From Clostridia bacterium (lineage in GTDB: Bacteria; Bacillota; Clostridia; Christensenellales; Aristaeellaceae): a stretch of DNA of 5,153 bases. The translations under genes and the position numbers were made by a program. The notes beneath the pieces were generated by a model. It did no database searches, was not told where the DNA came from, and saw only the letters and a list, made by a program, of their open reading frames with translations. Position 1 is the first letter of the stretch, and each line of letters begins with the position of its first letter. Shown here in pieces: positions 1 through 5,153 of the stretch. The stretch spans positions 1-5,153 of the forward strand of contig JAFZLE010000019.1 in the NCBI GenBank assembly GCA_017551645.1, written 5' to 3'.

Positions 1-214
1 GGAACTGCCTGCCGGAAGCGACTGGAAGATAGCCTGGAATGCGGGAAAGCTCGAAGTCGGCAGCACCGGCGGCGCGCAAACGGTCTCTCTTGCGGAATGG
101 GGACGCGGCTTCAACCATTTGATCCTGATGTTTGAGGGAGACGGCGAATTGAACATCCGTTCCTTTGGCATGAAGGCGCTTTGCGCCGGCATGGGTACGG
201 GCATCGAATACTGA
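1..214 (+). CDS. C-terminal fragment of an unrecognised protein
   Basis: An open frame enters from the left edge (first full codon at position 2) and ends at a TGA at 212-214, giving 70 residues. The fragment alternates short hydrophobic and polar stretches with glycine turns, for example FNHLILMFEGDGELNIRSF, and ends GMGTGIEY. This looks like a beta-rich domain, such as a sandwich at the end of a larger extracellular or carbohydrate-active enzyme, but I do not recognise the family and give no function. No membrane segment is visible. Its GC-rich codon use matches the oxidoreductase and URO-D-family genes further right. It converges on the minus-strand operon ending at 429, and the strong hairpin at 338-372 lies between the two. 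Being coding is well supported because the frame is uninterrupted and reads as a plausible folded protein, whereas frame 1 gives a cysteine/arginine-rich shadow. Confidence 0.7.
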   Translation, partial: ELPAGSDWKIAWNAGKLEVGSTGGAQTVSLAEWGRGFNHLILMFEGDGELNIRSFGMKALCAGMGTGIEY

Positions 215-337
215 GGAGCCGTTTGATTTATCCGCCGCCCTGCGAGTCAGACTCGGGTCGAATACCGCCGGATACTTTTCATCGTGCTGTAAACGAAGAA
301 GGCGGCCTTGCGCATATGCCTGGGCAAACGGGACGAG

Positions 338-372
338 CGTTCCCCGGTCAGGGATATACCGACCGGGGAACG
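338..372 (+). terminator. Perfect 12-bp hairpin, probable intrinsic terminator
   Basis: The arms CGTTCCCCGGTC (338-349) and GACCGGGGAACG (361-372) are exact reverse complements around an 11-nt loop. On the plus strand the hairpin is followed by TAATTCTTATAT, a moderately T-rich stretch that fits rho-independent termination of the gene ending at 214. On the minus strand the sequence after the hairpin is not T-rich. It lies between two convergent transcription units, so it may also slow transcription leaving the flavin reductase gene at 429. The T tract is weaker than in a textbook terminator. Confidence 0.65.
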
Positions 373-428
373 TAATTCTTATATCCGGCGGATGTCATGG
401 CGCGAATACTTGGGCCGGAGAAAACGCA

Positions 429-1007
429 TCAGGCGCCGGTTCGCAGGAAATCTCCGATATCTCCGAGCTTTTTTCCGATGCTGTGGTACTTTCCGGAATA
501 TACCACAGGATCGAGAACGGTCAGATCGACGTCGAATGTGTCCTTGCATACAAGTGCTTCATCCATCTGGATGTTGCGTATGGGGCAGAAAAACGTGGTG
601 GAATCTCCGGTCTCCACGGTTTTTGCCACTTCACATTCATATACCCAGCGGCTTTGATCAAGCACCGGGACATCCAACACTTCGCCGCGGCTGACTTGAT
701 ACTCGAGCCCGTCTTTTTTCCCGTCGTTTGCGTGGCGGGAACCAAAGTAATCCATAAGCTCCAGCATATCCGTGCTGACAAGGTTGGCGCTGAACATCCG
801 CGTCCTGAGTACGTTCTGTTTCGTCATTTTTGTTCCGAACATGCTGACGACCAGCATATAACCGTCGCCTGCTTCCTGCGTTACGCTGATCCAGGTGATC
901 GGAGCGAAATTGGCCGTGCCGTCTATATTATTAGTCCCAATGATGAATGCCGGCTGAACGCACATGGAATATACGGGATCGACCGACCGTCTTTTCGTGT
1001 TCTTCAT
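429..1007 (-). CDS. Flavin reductase-like FMN-binding protein
   Basis: This 192-aa protein belongs to the flavin reductase-like (DIM6/NTAB, flavoredoxin) family, which binds FMN in a split beta-barrel and either reduces free flavin with NAD(P)H or passes electrons to a partner. Visible family signatures are NFAPITW (residues 33-39), the flavin-contacting stretch KMTKQNVLRTRMFSANLVS (60-78), in which a T-x-N element contacts the flavin phosphate in relatives, and the C-terminal YSGKYHSIGKKLGDIG (170-185). The length is typical and there is no signal peptide, so it should be cytoplasmic. The ATG at 1005-1007 follows an AAGG-type ribosome site (AAGGATAAGG), and the start is 34 nt after the stop of the upstream oxidoreductase. 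The two genes are therefore almost certainly co-transcribed. In this context it may supply reduced flavin or electrons to a neighbouring enzyme. Its physiological partner is unknown. It could equally be a flavoredoxin-like electron carrier rather than a true reductase. Confidence 0.88.
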   Translation of the reverse strand: MKNTKRRSVDPVYSMCVQPAFIIGTNNIDGTANFAPITWISVTQEAGDGYMLVVSMFGTKMTKQNVLRTRMFSANLVSTDMLELMDYFGSRHANDGKKDGLEYQVSRGEVLDVPVLDQSRWVYECEVAKTVETGDSTTFFCPIRNIQMDEALVCKDTFDVDLTVLDPVVYSGKYHSIGKKLGDIGDFLRTGA

Positions 1008-1041
1008 TCGCGTTTACCTTATCCTTTTGCGGAATGGGCCG

Positions 1042-2307
1042 TTACTGATGCACCTGTACGAGCTGTCCGCCAAGCAGGCGGGATTCTTCGGCGGCGATGC
1101 CCATAAGGTGGCTCTCGATGGAGTTTTCAAGGGAAGTGACTTCGCTTATCCGGCCTGTAAGCATGGCGTACAGGCTGCGCAGCTGGCCGTCATCGCCGCC
1201 GCCGTGATGGCCGTATTTTTGATCCACAAGGCTTGAAATGGGGATGTTTTCGTGCTCTTCGCGGCCGTAGATCTTTATGCGGATGAAATCCTCGTCCTCG
1301 TTTATTATGATCTCTCCCAGTGAACCGTGGAATGTTATTATGCGCCCGCCGTTGCCGGTAAAGGCGTTCATGTCCAAAATGGCGGTGACGCCGTTTGAAA
1401 ACTTCATAAGGCACTGCTGGTTGTCGGGAACGTCATTATCGCAGTGATACACGCATCTGCCGTAGGGGCCTGTGCGTATGGCTTCCCAGGCGCTTTCCGG
1501 CGTGAGCTTTTTCGGCCGGACTATGATCGTGGAGAAAACGTAGTCGGGCCGGTCTTTCATGCGGTCTATGTACAGCCGTTTCGCGCTGTAAGGGCAGGTG
1601 TCCATATAGCGGCACTGTGTACAGCGCTCCGCCGCACCCTCGGGAGCGTTTTCGGGCCTGAACCAACTCAGGCTGCCCACGGAAGATATGCTTTCACAGC
1701 GGGAACGGGCGTAATACTGCAGCAGGTCCAGGTCGTGGCTGCATTTGGCGAGTATGACGGGGGAGGAGTTTTCCTTGCGCCGCCAGGGCCCGCGTACATA
1801 GGAGTGCACAAAATGCCCGTACCACACCTGCTCGGTCTCTGAAATGGAGATCAGCCTGCCTATCGTGCCGGAAGACAGGAGTTCGTCCACCTTAAGATAG
1901 GCGGGAGCGTACCTGAGCACGTGGCCCACGAACACCTTTTTACCGCTGTCTTTCTGCGCTTTAAGCAGCATGGCACATTCCTCGCGGGAGGAAGTGAGGG
2001 GCTTTTCGGCCATTATGTCATATCCGAGTTCCAAAGCTTTCAGTATATGCCGCACATGGTCCCGGTCCTGAGTGGCGATCACAAGCAGATCCGCGCGCTT
2101 CCGGCTGAAAAAGGTGTCTTCGCTCAGGAAGCAGCTTGCTTTGTCTATGCCCAGCGCGATCGCGGCGTTATTAAGCGCTTCGGGGTTTATGTCGCAGACG
2201 GAGACCACATTGAACATATCGCTGAAACGGGTCTGCATGGGAATGCCGAAGGCGTTCAGGCCGCGGCCTCCGCAGCCGATTATAGCGACTGATATGACTT
2301 TGTTCAT
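1042..2307 (-). CDS. Gfo/Idh/MocA-family NAD(P)-dependent oxidoreductase
   Basis: This 421-aa cytoplasmic dehydrogenase is of the glucose-fructose oxidoreductase / inositol dehydrogenase family, which oxidises or reduces hydroxyl groups of sugars, inositols and derivatives with NAD(P). The N-terminal Rossmann fold shows VAIIGCGGRG (residues 7-16) and the family EKP motif (101-103). The HVLRYAP segment follows (129-135), then the catalytic-region signature KCSHDLDLL (188-196), with K188 and H191 as likely active-site residues. The C-terminal alpha/beta domain contains DVPDNQQCLMKFSNGVTA and HHGGGD (367-372). A cysteine cluster, C229, C232 and C238 ending in CPYSA, with C285 and C289 further on, may bind a metal. 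The frame stays open to 2739, but the ATG at 2307 is chosen because it starts exactly at the Rossmann strand and has a GAGGTG ribosome site 4 nt upstream. It is the first gene of a two-gene operon with the flavin protein. Substrate unknown. Confidence 0.93.
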   Translation of the reverse strand: MNKVISVAIIGCGGRGLNAFGIPMQTRFSDMFNVVSVCDINPEALNNAAIALGIDKASCFLSEDTFFSRKRADLLVIATQDRDHVRHILKALELGYDIMAEKPLTSSREECAMLLKAQKDSGKKVFVGHVLRYAPAYLKVDELLSSGTIGRLISISETEQVWYGHFVHSYVRGPWRRKENSSPVILAKCSHDLDLLQYYARSRCESISSVGSLSWFRPENAPEGAAERCTQCRYMDTCPYSAKRLYIDRMKDRPDYVFSTIIVRPKKLTPESAWEAIRTGPYGRCVYHCDNDVPDNQQCLMKFSNGVTAILDMNAFTGNGGRIITFHGSLGEIIINEDEDFIRIKIYGREEHENIPISSLVDQKYGHHGGGDDGQLRSLYAMLTGRISEVTSLENSIESHLMGIAAEESRLLGGQLVQVHQ

Positions 2308-2311
2308 AACA

Positions 2312-2317
2312 CACCTC
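2312..2317 (-). promoter_or_regulatory. Ribosome binding site fixing the oxidoreductase start
   Basis: On the minus strand GAGGTG lies 4 nt before the ATG at 2307. It decides between this start and the longer in-frame extension reaching 2739, which would run through the divergent promoters and into the opposite gene. Confidence 0.85.
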
Positions 2318-2394
2318 GTGAATGGATCTGGAAAGGATGGCATTTGTTTGCAGGACATCGGCGCGTTGCTGCGCTGGCGCCTCTGCCGGACACA

Positions 2395-2423
2395 ATTATA
2401 ATCCATATAAGTGCCGATATCAA
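2395..2423 (-). promoter_or_regulatory. Sigma-A-type promoter of the oxidoreductase operon
   Basis: Reading the minus strand, TTGATA (2423-2418) is followed by exactly 17 nt and then TATAAT (2400-2395). The -10 is a perfect consensus and the -35 matches five of six positions. Transcription would begin near 2388, giving a leader of about 80 nt before the ATG at 2307. It is one of the strongest-looking promoters in the window. Confidence 0.8.
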
Positions 2424-2471
2424 GCGCCGGCGGAAATGCCGTACGCATCTTTGTTTTTCTCATGTTTGTAA

Positions 2472-2500
2472 TTGCGGATATCCCGGGATGATGGTACAAT
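2472..2500 (+). promoter_or_regulatory. Extended -10 promoter for the URO-D-family gene
   Basis: TTGCGG (2472-2477), a 17-nt spacer and TACAAT (2495-2500) form a sigma-A-type promoter. The -35 is weak, but TG at 2492-2493 one base before the -10 makes an extended -10 element, which can compensate. The palindrome ATCCCGGGAT at 2480-2489 sits inside the spacer, where a bound repressor or activator would directly affect polymerase. Transcription would start near 2507, about 170 nt before the ATG at 2678. Confidence 0.65.
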
Positions 2501-2665
2501 AAATATAAGAGCTCATGTTTTGAAAAGCGGCGCGGAAGGCCGCAGGGAAATGATAATACAGCAACAAGGGCATATCTCGCCCGCACGGAAACCTGTTTAA
2601 ATGCAGGCCGGAGCTTGATCGGGGATGCGATGTCCCGAATCAGTACATTTCCGGATATAGCGGAA

Positions 2666-2671
2666 AAGGAG
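2666..2671 (+). promoter_or_regulatory. Ribosome binding site of the URO-D-family gene
   Basis: AAGGAG sits 6 nt before the ATG at 2678. It selects this start over the in-frame TTG at 2615 and ATG at 2630, neither of which has a comparable site. The resulting N-terminus, MTPRQRMATAL, is the usual beginning for this family. Confidence 0.85.
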
Positions 2672-2677
2672 AAGTAT

Positions 2678-3607
2678 ATGACGCCGAGACAACGGATGGC
2701 CACAGCGCTGGAGCGGGGGGTGCCGGATCGGGTGCCCACTTTCGAACTGGAATTCCAGCTGTGTCCGGAGCTGGTGGGAGGAGACTACCTGCACGAGGAG
2801 GAGCTGGAAGGCCTGTCCCCGGCGGAAGTCGAAAAACGCCTGCGCAAAAACGCCGAATTCATAATCCGCGTATATGAAATACTGGAACACGATGCCATCT
2901 GCCTCCACCATTTGAATACGGTGCACATGGCGCGCACAGCCGAGATCATACGGGAACTGACCGGCGACAGATTCATGCTGCTGTGCCACGGGGACGGCAC
3001 TTTGGCCATACCTGACGGGGACGGCATGTACGAGCTCAGTTATAAACTGTATGAGGAACCCGAAAAACTGCACGACGAGTGCCGCCGCATGGCTGACGGT
3101 GCGATAGAGCACAATGACTATATGCTGGACCACGGCATGGACGGATTCATACTCTGCTCGGATTACTGCTTTAACCAGGGGCCGTTCATTTCCCCGAAGA
3201 TGTTCGCCGAGTTCATCGCTCCTTACCTTAAAGACATAATAGCGCACATACGCGAGCGGGGCGGCTATGCTATAAAACATACGGACGGCAACATAATGCC
3301 GATAATCGACCAATTGGTGGCGTGCGAGCCCCACGCACTGCACTCGCTGGACCCTATGGCGGGCGTCGACATACGCCTTGTGAAAGAAAAATACGGCGAT
3401 AAAGTAGCCCTGTGCGGCAACGTGCACTGCGCCGCCATGCAGACCGGCACGGAAGAGGAAGTGATCGAGTCTGCTGAGTATTGCCTTAAGTACGGCAAGC
3501 CCGGCGGCGGATACGTGTTCTGCACCAGCAACATACCTTTCAGGGGCCTGCCGCTGGAAAGATATATGCTCGTACTGGATGTGTGGAAGAAACACAGGGA
3601 TTATTGA
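2678..3607 (+). CDS. URO-D-superfamily (MtaA/CmuA-like) putative methyltransferase
   Basis: This 309-aa cytoplasmic TIM-barrel protein is of the uroporphyrinogen decarboxylase superfamily. The N-terminus MTPRQRMATALERGVPDRVP is typical, followed by DGTLAIPDG (106-114), the barrel strand DGFILCSDYC (155-164), GGYAIKHTDGN (195-205), SLDPMAGVDI (223-232), VALCGNVHC (243-251) and the C-terminal YVFCTSNIP (279-287). Methyltransferases of this superfamily such as MtaA and MtbA hold zinc with H-x-C and a cysteine more than 70 residues later, and move methyl groups between a corrinoid protein and a thiol. Here H201, D203 and C282 fall in that arrangement, with aspartate replacing the first cysteine. 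A role in methyl transfer or demethylation is therefore plausible but unproven. It is unlikely to be the haem enzyme HemE: it is shorter, and nothing haem-related lies nearby. The gene is divergent from the oxidoreductase operon and shares its control region. No corrinoid-binding protein is visible in the window. Confidence 0.9.
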   Translation: MTPRQRMATALERGVPDRVPTFELEFQLCPELVGGDYLHEEELEGLSPAEVEKRLRKNAEFIIRVYEILEHDAICLHHLNTVHMARTAEIIRELTGDRFMLLCHGDGTLAIPDGDGMYELSYKLYEEPEKLHDECRRMADGAIEHNDYMLDHGMDGFILCSDYCFNQGPFISPKMFAEFIAPYLKDIIAHIRERGGYAIKHTDGNIMPIIDQLVACEPHALHSLDPMAGVDIRLVKEKYGDKVALCGNVHCAAMQTGTEEEVIESAEYCLKYGKPGGGYVFCTSNIPFRGLPLERYMLVLDVWKKHRDY

Positions 3608-3670
3608 CAGGTGCTGTGTTGTTCATGGCGGTCCGCCTACGGCTTTCTGCGTCAATCGTTTTAGTTGTAA

Positions 3671-3676
3671 TACAAT
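3671..3676 (+). promoter_or_regulatory. Weak candidate -10 element before the glycohydrolase
   Basis: TACAAT at 3671-3676 is a good -10 hexamer in the gap between the URO-D-family gene and the glycohydrolase. The best upstream -35 (CTGCGT at 3647-3652, 18-nt spacer) is poor and there is no TG extension. The change in base composition suggests a separate transcription unit starting here, but the promoter call is uncertain. Confidence 0.25.
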
Positions 3677-3747
3677 GCCTGCCCGGATCTGATTGTTCGG
3701 GTGTGGAATTGCTAAATAGACAGAATGAAGCCCTATTAACCTGTGAC

Positions 3748-3756
3748 AGGCGGTGA
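3748..3756 (+). promoter_or_regulatory. Ribosome binding site deciding the GTG start
   Basis: AGGCGGTGA differs by one base from AGGAGGTGA, the full complement of the 16S rRNA 3' end, and ends 4 nt before the GTG at 3761. This favours 3761 over the in-frame GTG at 3743, which has no good site. The protein then begins FGAIYGDIIGS directly, as relatives usually do. Confidence 0.8.
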
Positions 3757-3760
3757 AAAA

Positions 3761-4564
3761 GTGTTTGGTGCTATATACGGAGATATTATTGGCTCGTATT
3801 ATGAGAACCACTGCACAAACAACTACGGTTTTCTCTTCGCAAAAGACAGCAGTTTTACCGATGACAGTGTTATGATAGCCGCCGTGTGCAGCACTATTCT
3901 GAACGATCCGTCTGAGATAGGAATATTAGGTATCCGAGCAAGAAGCAGGCAGTTTGCCTCACGATACAGGCAATTCTATTCTCAGTATCCCGATGCAGGA
4001 TTTGGGAAAATGTTTTCCGAATGGGCAAAGGATCCATATGCAAAGAATAATCGGAGTTATGCAAACGGCGCTGCCATGCGCGTGATGCCCATAGTGTATG
4101 CGTACAGTGAATGGAATCAAATGATGAGGCAAGTGGAAGCGAGCTGTCTTCCTACACATAACAGCAGGGAGGCTAAAACAGCGGCTTACGCGGTTGCGGC
4201 GGCGATCCGTATGGCACTTGATGGGAAGAACAAAGCAGAAATCAGGAAATATATCCAAGATAAGTATTATGGTCTGTCGCAACCTCTTGAACAAATAAGG
4301 GCGACCCATGTTTTCGACAGCAGAGCATCTTACAGCGTACCGCCTGCGATCACAGCGTTTCTTGAATCGCATGACTATGAAAGCGCCATAAGGAATGCAG
4401 TCTCACTGGGCGGTGATGCGGATACTCAGGCATGCATAGCAGGTGGCATAGCAGAGGCATATTATCATGAAATCCCCAATCATATAAAAGAATTCTGCGA
4501 TAAAAAACTCAGCATGACAACAATCAAAACAGTTGTGAAACAATTCGAAGAAAAATACGGGTAA
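3761..4564 (+). CDS. ADP-ribosylglycohydrolase (DraG/ARH family)
   Basis: This 267-aa cytoplasmic protein belongs to the family that cleaves ADP-ribose from modified proteins, nucleic acids or small molecules using two magnesium ions, as DraG does for nitrogenase reductase. All diagnostic motifs are present in order: GAIYGDIIGS (residues 3-12), FTDDSVM (32-38, metal ligands T33, D34, D35), SYANGAAMRVMPI (99-111), PTHNSREA (131-138) and SLGGDADTQACIAGGIAEA (215-233, metal ligands D219, D221, T222). With none of these residues lost, it should be catalytically competent. The length is normal for short bacterial members. A GTG start at 3761 is used because of its ribosome site. It lies 153 nt after the URO-D-family gene and 82 nt before the next hydrolase on the same strand, and it is visibly more AT-rich than the genes to its left. 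No ADP-ribosyltransferase partner is in the window, so its substrate is unknown. Confidence 0.93.
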   Translation: MFGAIYGDIIGSYYENHCTNNYGFLFAKDSSFTDDSVMIAAVCSTILNDPSEIGILGIRARSRQFASRYRQFYSQYPDAGFGKMFSEWAKDPYAKNNRSYANGAAMRVMPIVYAYSEWNQMMRQVEASCLPTHNSREAKTAAYAVAAAIRMALDGKNKAEIRKYIQDKYYGLSQPLEQIRATHVFDSRASYSVPPAITAFLESHDYESAIRNAVSLGGDADTQACIAGGIAEAYYHEIPNHIKEFCDKKLSMTTIKTVVKQFEEKYG

Positions 4565-4646
4565 TGTCTAAAACGAAATACTCATGGGAGAACGGGAAGC
4601 TACCGTGAGAGTTTACTGCGGCATCAAGAAAGAACTGAGGAACTGT

Positions 4647-5153
4647 ATGGCATCAAGCATAATACATTTAGCGATTACGAATGAACTGACAAAACGTTTA
4701 TCATTTACGGATGTCAGCAGGCTTAAGTTTGGAGCGGTAGTTGTTGATGCCGGAGCCGGTGGAAATCAAAACGGCAACGCTCATATGAAGATAAATGTTC
4801 AGGGCGGGGAAAAGAAAACCTACGATTTTGACAGATACCGTGAATTGTTTGGAGAGAGAATGTTAACGGATGATCTGTATATGGGCTATTACCTGCACCT
4901 GGTACAGGATGCTCTGTATAGGAATTATGTATATGACAGATATCACTGGAATCCAATGATTCCCGGAAATGTGGAACGGTTACATAAAGATTATAAGATA
5001 ATAAACCAGTATGTTATCAGTAAGTATGGACTGATGAATGATCTCATATTACCTGACGAATTTGAGAGTGAGGATTTAAACCAGATCAGTACTTTTGACG
5101 CAGAGGGGCTCATGCAGGATATGAACTCATATTTCATGCCTGTGGATGAAGGA
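4647..5153 (+). CDS. Putative zinc-dependent phospholipase C-like hydrolase, N-terminal part
   Basis: The frame runs from ATG 4647 to the right edge without a stop, giving 169 residues of an incomplete protein. It resembles small cytoplasmic Bacillota proteins often annotated as zinc-dependent phospholipase C-family hydrolases. The visible support is a pattern of possible metal ligands: H7 in MASSIIHLAI, D34 in AVVVDAG, H46, the H-x3-D pair H84/D88 in YYLHLVQDALYR, and H100 and H113 in a mainly helical protein without signal peptide. The enzyme activity is inferred from this family resemblance only; true substrates of such proteins are not established. GAGG ends 6 nt before ATG 4647, which favours this start. 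An in-frame ATG at 4584 and GTG at 4605 would add 21 or 14 residues but lack good ribosome sites. The gene follows the glycohydrolase by 82 nt, possibly in one operon, and is among the most AT-rich parts of the window. Confidence 0.6.
   Translation, partial: MASSIIHLAITNELTKRLSFTDVSRLKFGAVVVDAGAGGNQNGNAHMKINVQGGEKKTYDFDRYRELFGERMLTDDLYMGYYLHLVQDALYRNYVYDRYHWNPMIPGNVERLHKDYKIINQYVISKYGLMNDLILPDEFESEDLNQISTFDAEGLMQDMNSYFMPVDEG

Larger units (their letters stand above)
2308..2677. promoter_or_regulatory. Divergent intergenic control region
   Basis: These 370 nt separate the leftward oxidoreductase operon from the rightward URO-D-family gene. They hold one promoter for each direction (2395-2423 and 2472-2500), and the two promoters are about 50 nt apart. 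GATATC occurs at or beside both -35 elements (2416-2421 and 2477-2482), and the perfect palindrome ATCCCGGGAT lies at 2480-2489. Both transcripts would have long leaders, roughly 80 nt to the left and roughly 170 nt to the right. The rightward leader contains a small GCGGC/GCCGC hairpin (2527-2543) but no box I recognise from a known riboswitch. No convincing separate gene was found here. Confidence 0.7.
3625..3756 (+). other. Possible 43-aa leader ORF before the glycohydrolase
   Basis: ATG at 3625 opens a 43-codon frame ending at a TGA at 3754-3756, four bases before the GTG start of the ADP-ribosylglycohydrolase. The peptide reads MAVRLRLSASIVLVVIQCLP at its start, with a short hydrophobic run, and ends EALLTCDRR. 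Its last codons overlap the glycohydrolase ribosome site, a layout that would allow translational coupling. The ribosome site of the ORF itself is weak: AGGTG lies about 12 nt before the ATG. It may be accidental, and I do not recognise the product. Confidence 0.22.

Noticed and set aside
243..255. CGAGTC-A-GACTCG palindrome as an operator or terminator
   Set aside because: It is short, has a one-base centre, no T tract follows, and it is not near a promoter.
483..1106. A 207-codon plus-strand frame over the flavin reductase gene
   Set aside because: It is antisense to a clear flavin reductase-like protein and its translation resembles no family.
2615..2677. Earlier starts (TTG 2615, ATG 2630) for the URO-D-family gene
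   Set aside because: They lack a comparable ribosome site and would add residues not typical of the family; AAGGAG points to 2678.
2501..2677. Cobalamin or other riboswitch in the long leader of the URO-D-family gene
   Set aside because: A corrinoid link made this worth checking, but I could not find a B12-box-like element or a convincing aptamer fold, only a small hairpin.
2308..2739. A 144-residue N-terminal extension of the oxidoreductase
   Set aside because: It would cross both promoters and enter the opposite gene. The Rossmann fold begins right after the ATG at 2307, which has a good ribosome site.
2597..3595. A 332-codon open frame on the minus strand opposite the URO-D-family gene
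   Set aside because: The translation is low-complexity and rich in histidine, valine and glutamine, with no recognisable domain. It lies entirely antisense to a gene with strong family motifs and a good ribosome site, so GC-rich codon bias explains the openness.
2678..3607. The gene being hemE (haem biosynthesis)
   Set aside because: It is shorter than HemE, carries an H-x-D...C arrangement like the methyltransferase branch, and has no haem-pathway neighbours.
3627..3637. GGCGG-T-CCGCC palindrome as a terminator after the URO-D-family gene
   Set aside because: The stem is only four pairs with a three-base loop and no T tract follows.

Overview
The window looks like chromosomal DNA of an anaerobic, probably gut- or rumen-type member of the Bacillota (Clostridia). 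This is inferred from the gene families: a Gfo/Idh/MocA oxidoreductase with a CPYSA-type cysteine segment, an MtaA-like URO-D-family methyltransferase, a DraG-type ADP-ribosylglycohydrolase and a small histidine-rich hydrolase. Strong Shine-Dalgarno sites close to AGGAGG and canonical sigma-A-type promoters fit the same view. No taxonomic marker gene is present, so the assignment is tentative.

Layout: (1) Positions 1-214 hold the last 70 codons of an unrecognised plus-strand gene, followed by a perfect 12-bp hairpin (338-372) that probably ends transcription. (2) Positions 429-2307 hold a two-gene minus-strand operon. A 421-aa NAD(P)-dependent oxidoreductase of the Gfo/Idh/MocA family comes first, and a 192-aa FMN-binding flavin reductase-like protein follows 34 nt downstream. 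(3) Positions 2308-2677 are a divergent regulatory region. A near-consensus promoter faces left (TTGATA-N17-TATAAT) and an extended -10 promoter faces right, with a 10-bp palindrome in its spacer. (4) Positions 2678-3607 encode a 309-aa uroporphyrinogen-decarboxylase-superfamily protein that resembles methyltransferases rather than HemE. (5) After a 153-nt gap that may contain a short leader ORF, there are two more AT-rich plus-strand genes: a complete ADP-ribosylglycohydrolase (3761-4564) and the first 169 codons of a putative zinc-dependent phospholipase C-like hydrolase (4647 to beyond 5153).

The oxidoreductase, flavin protein and URO-D-family protein share a divergent control region and similar GC-rich codon use. 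They probably form one catabolic or demethylation-type module, but the substrate cannot be read from the sequence. The glycohydrolase and hydrolase pair looks like a separate, differently composed unit. No rRNA, tRNA, CRISPR array, transposase or recognisable riboswitch was seen.
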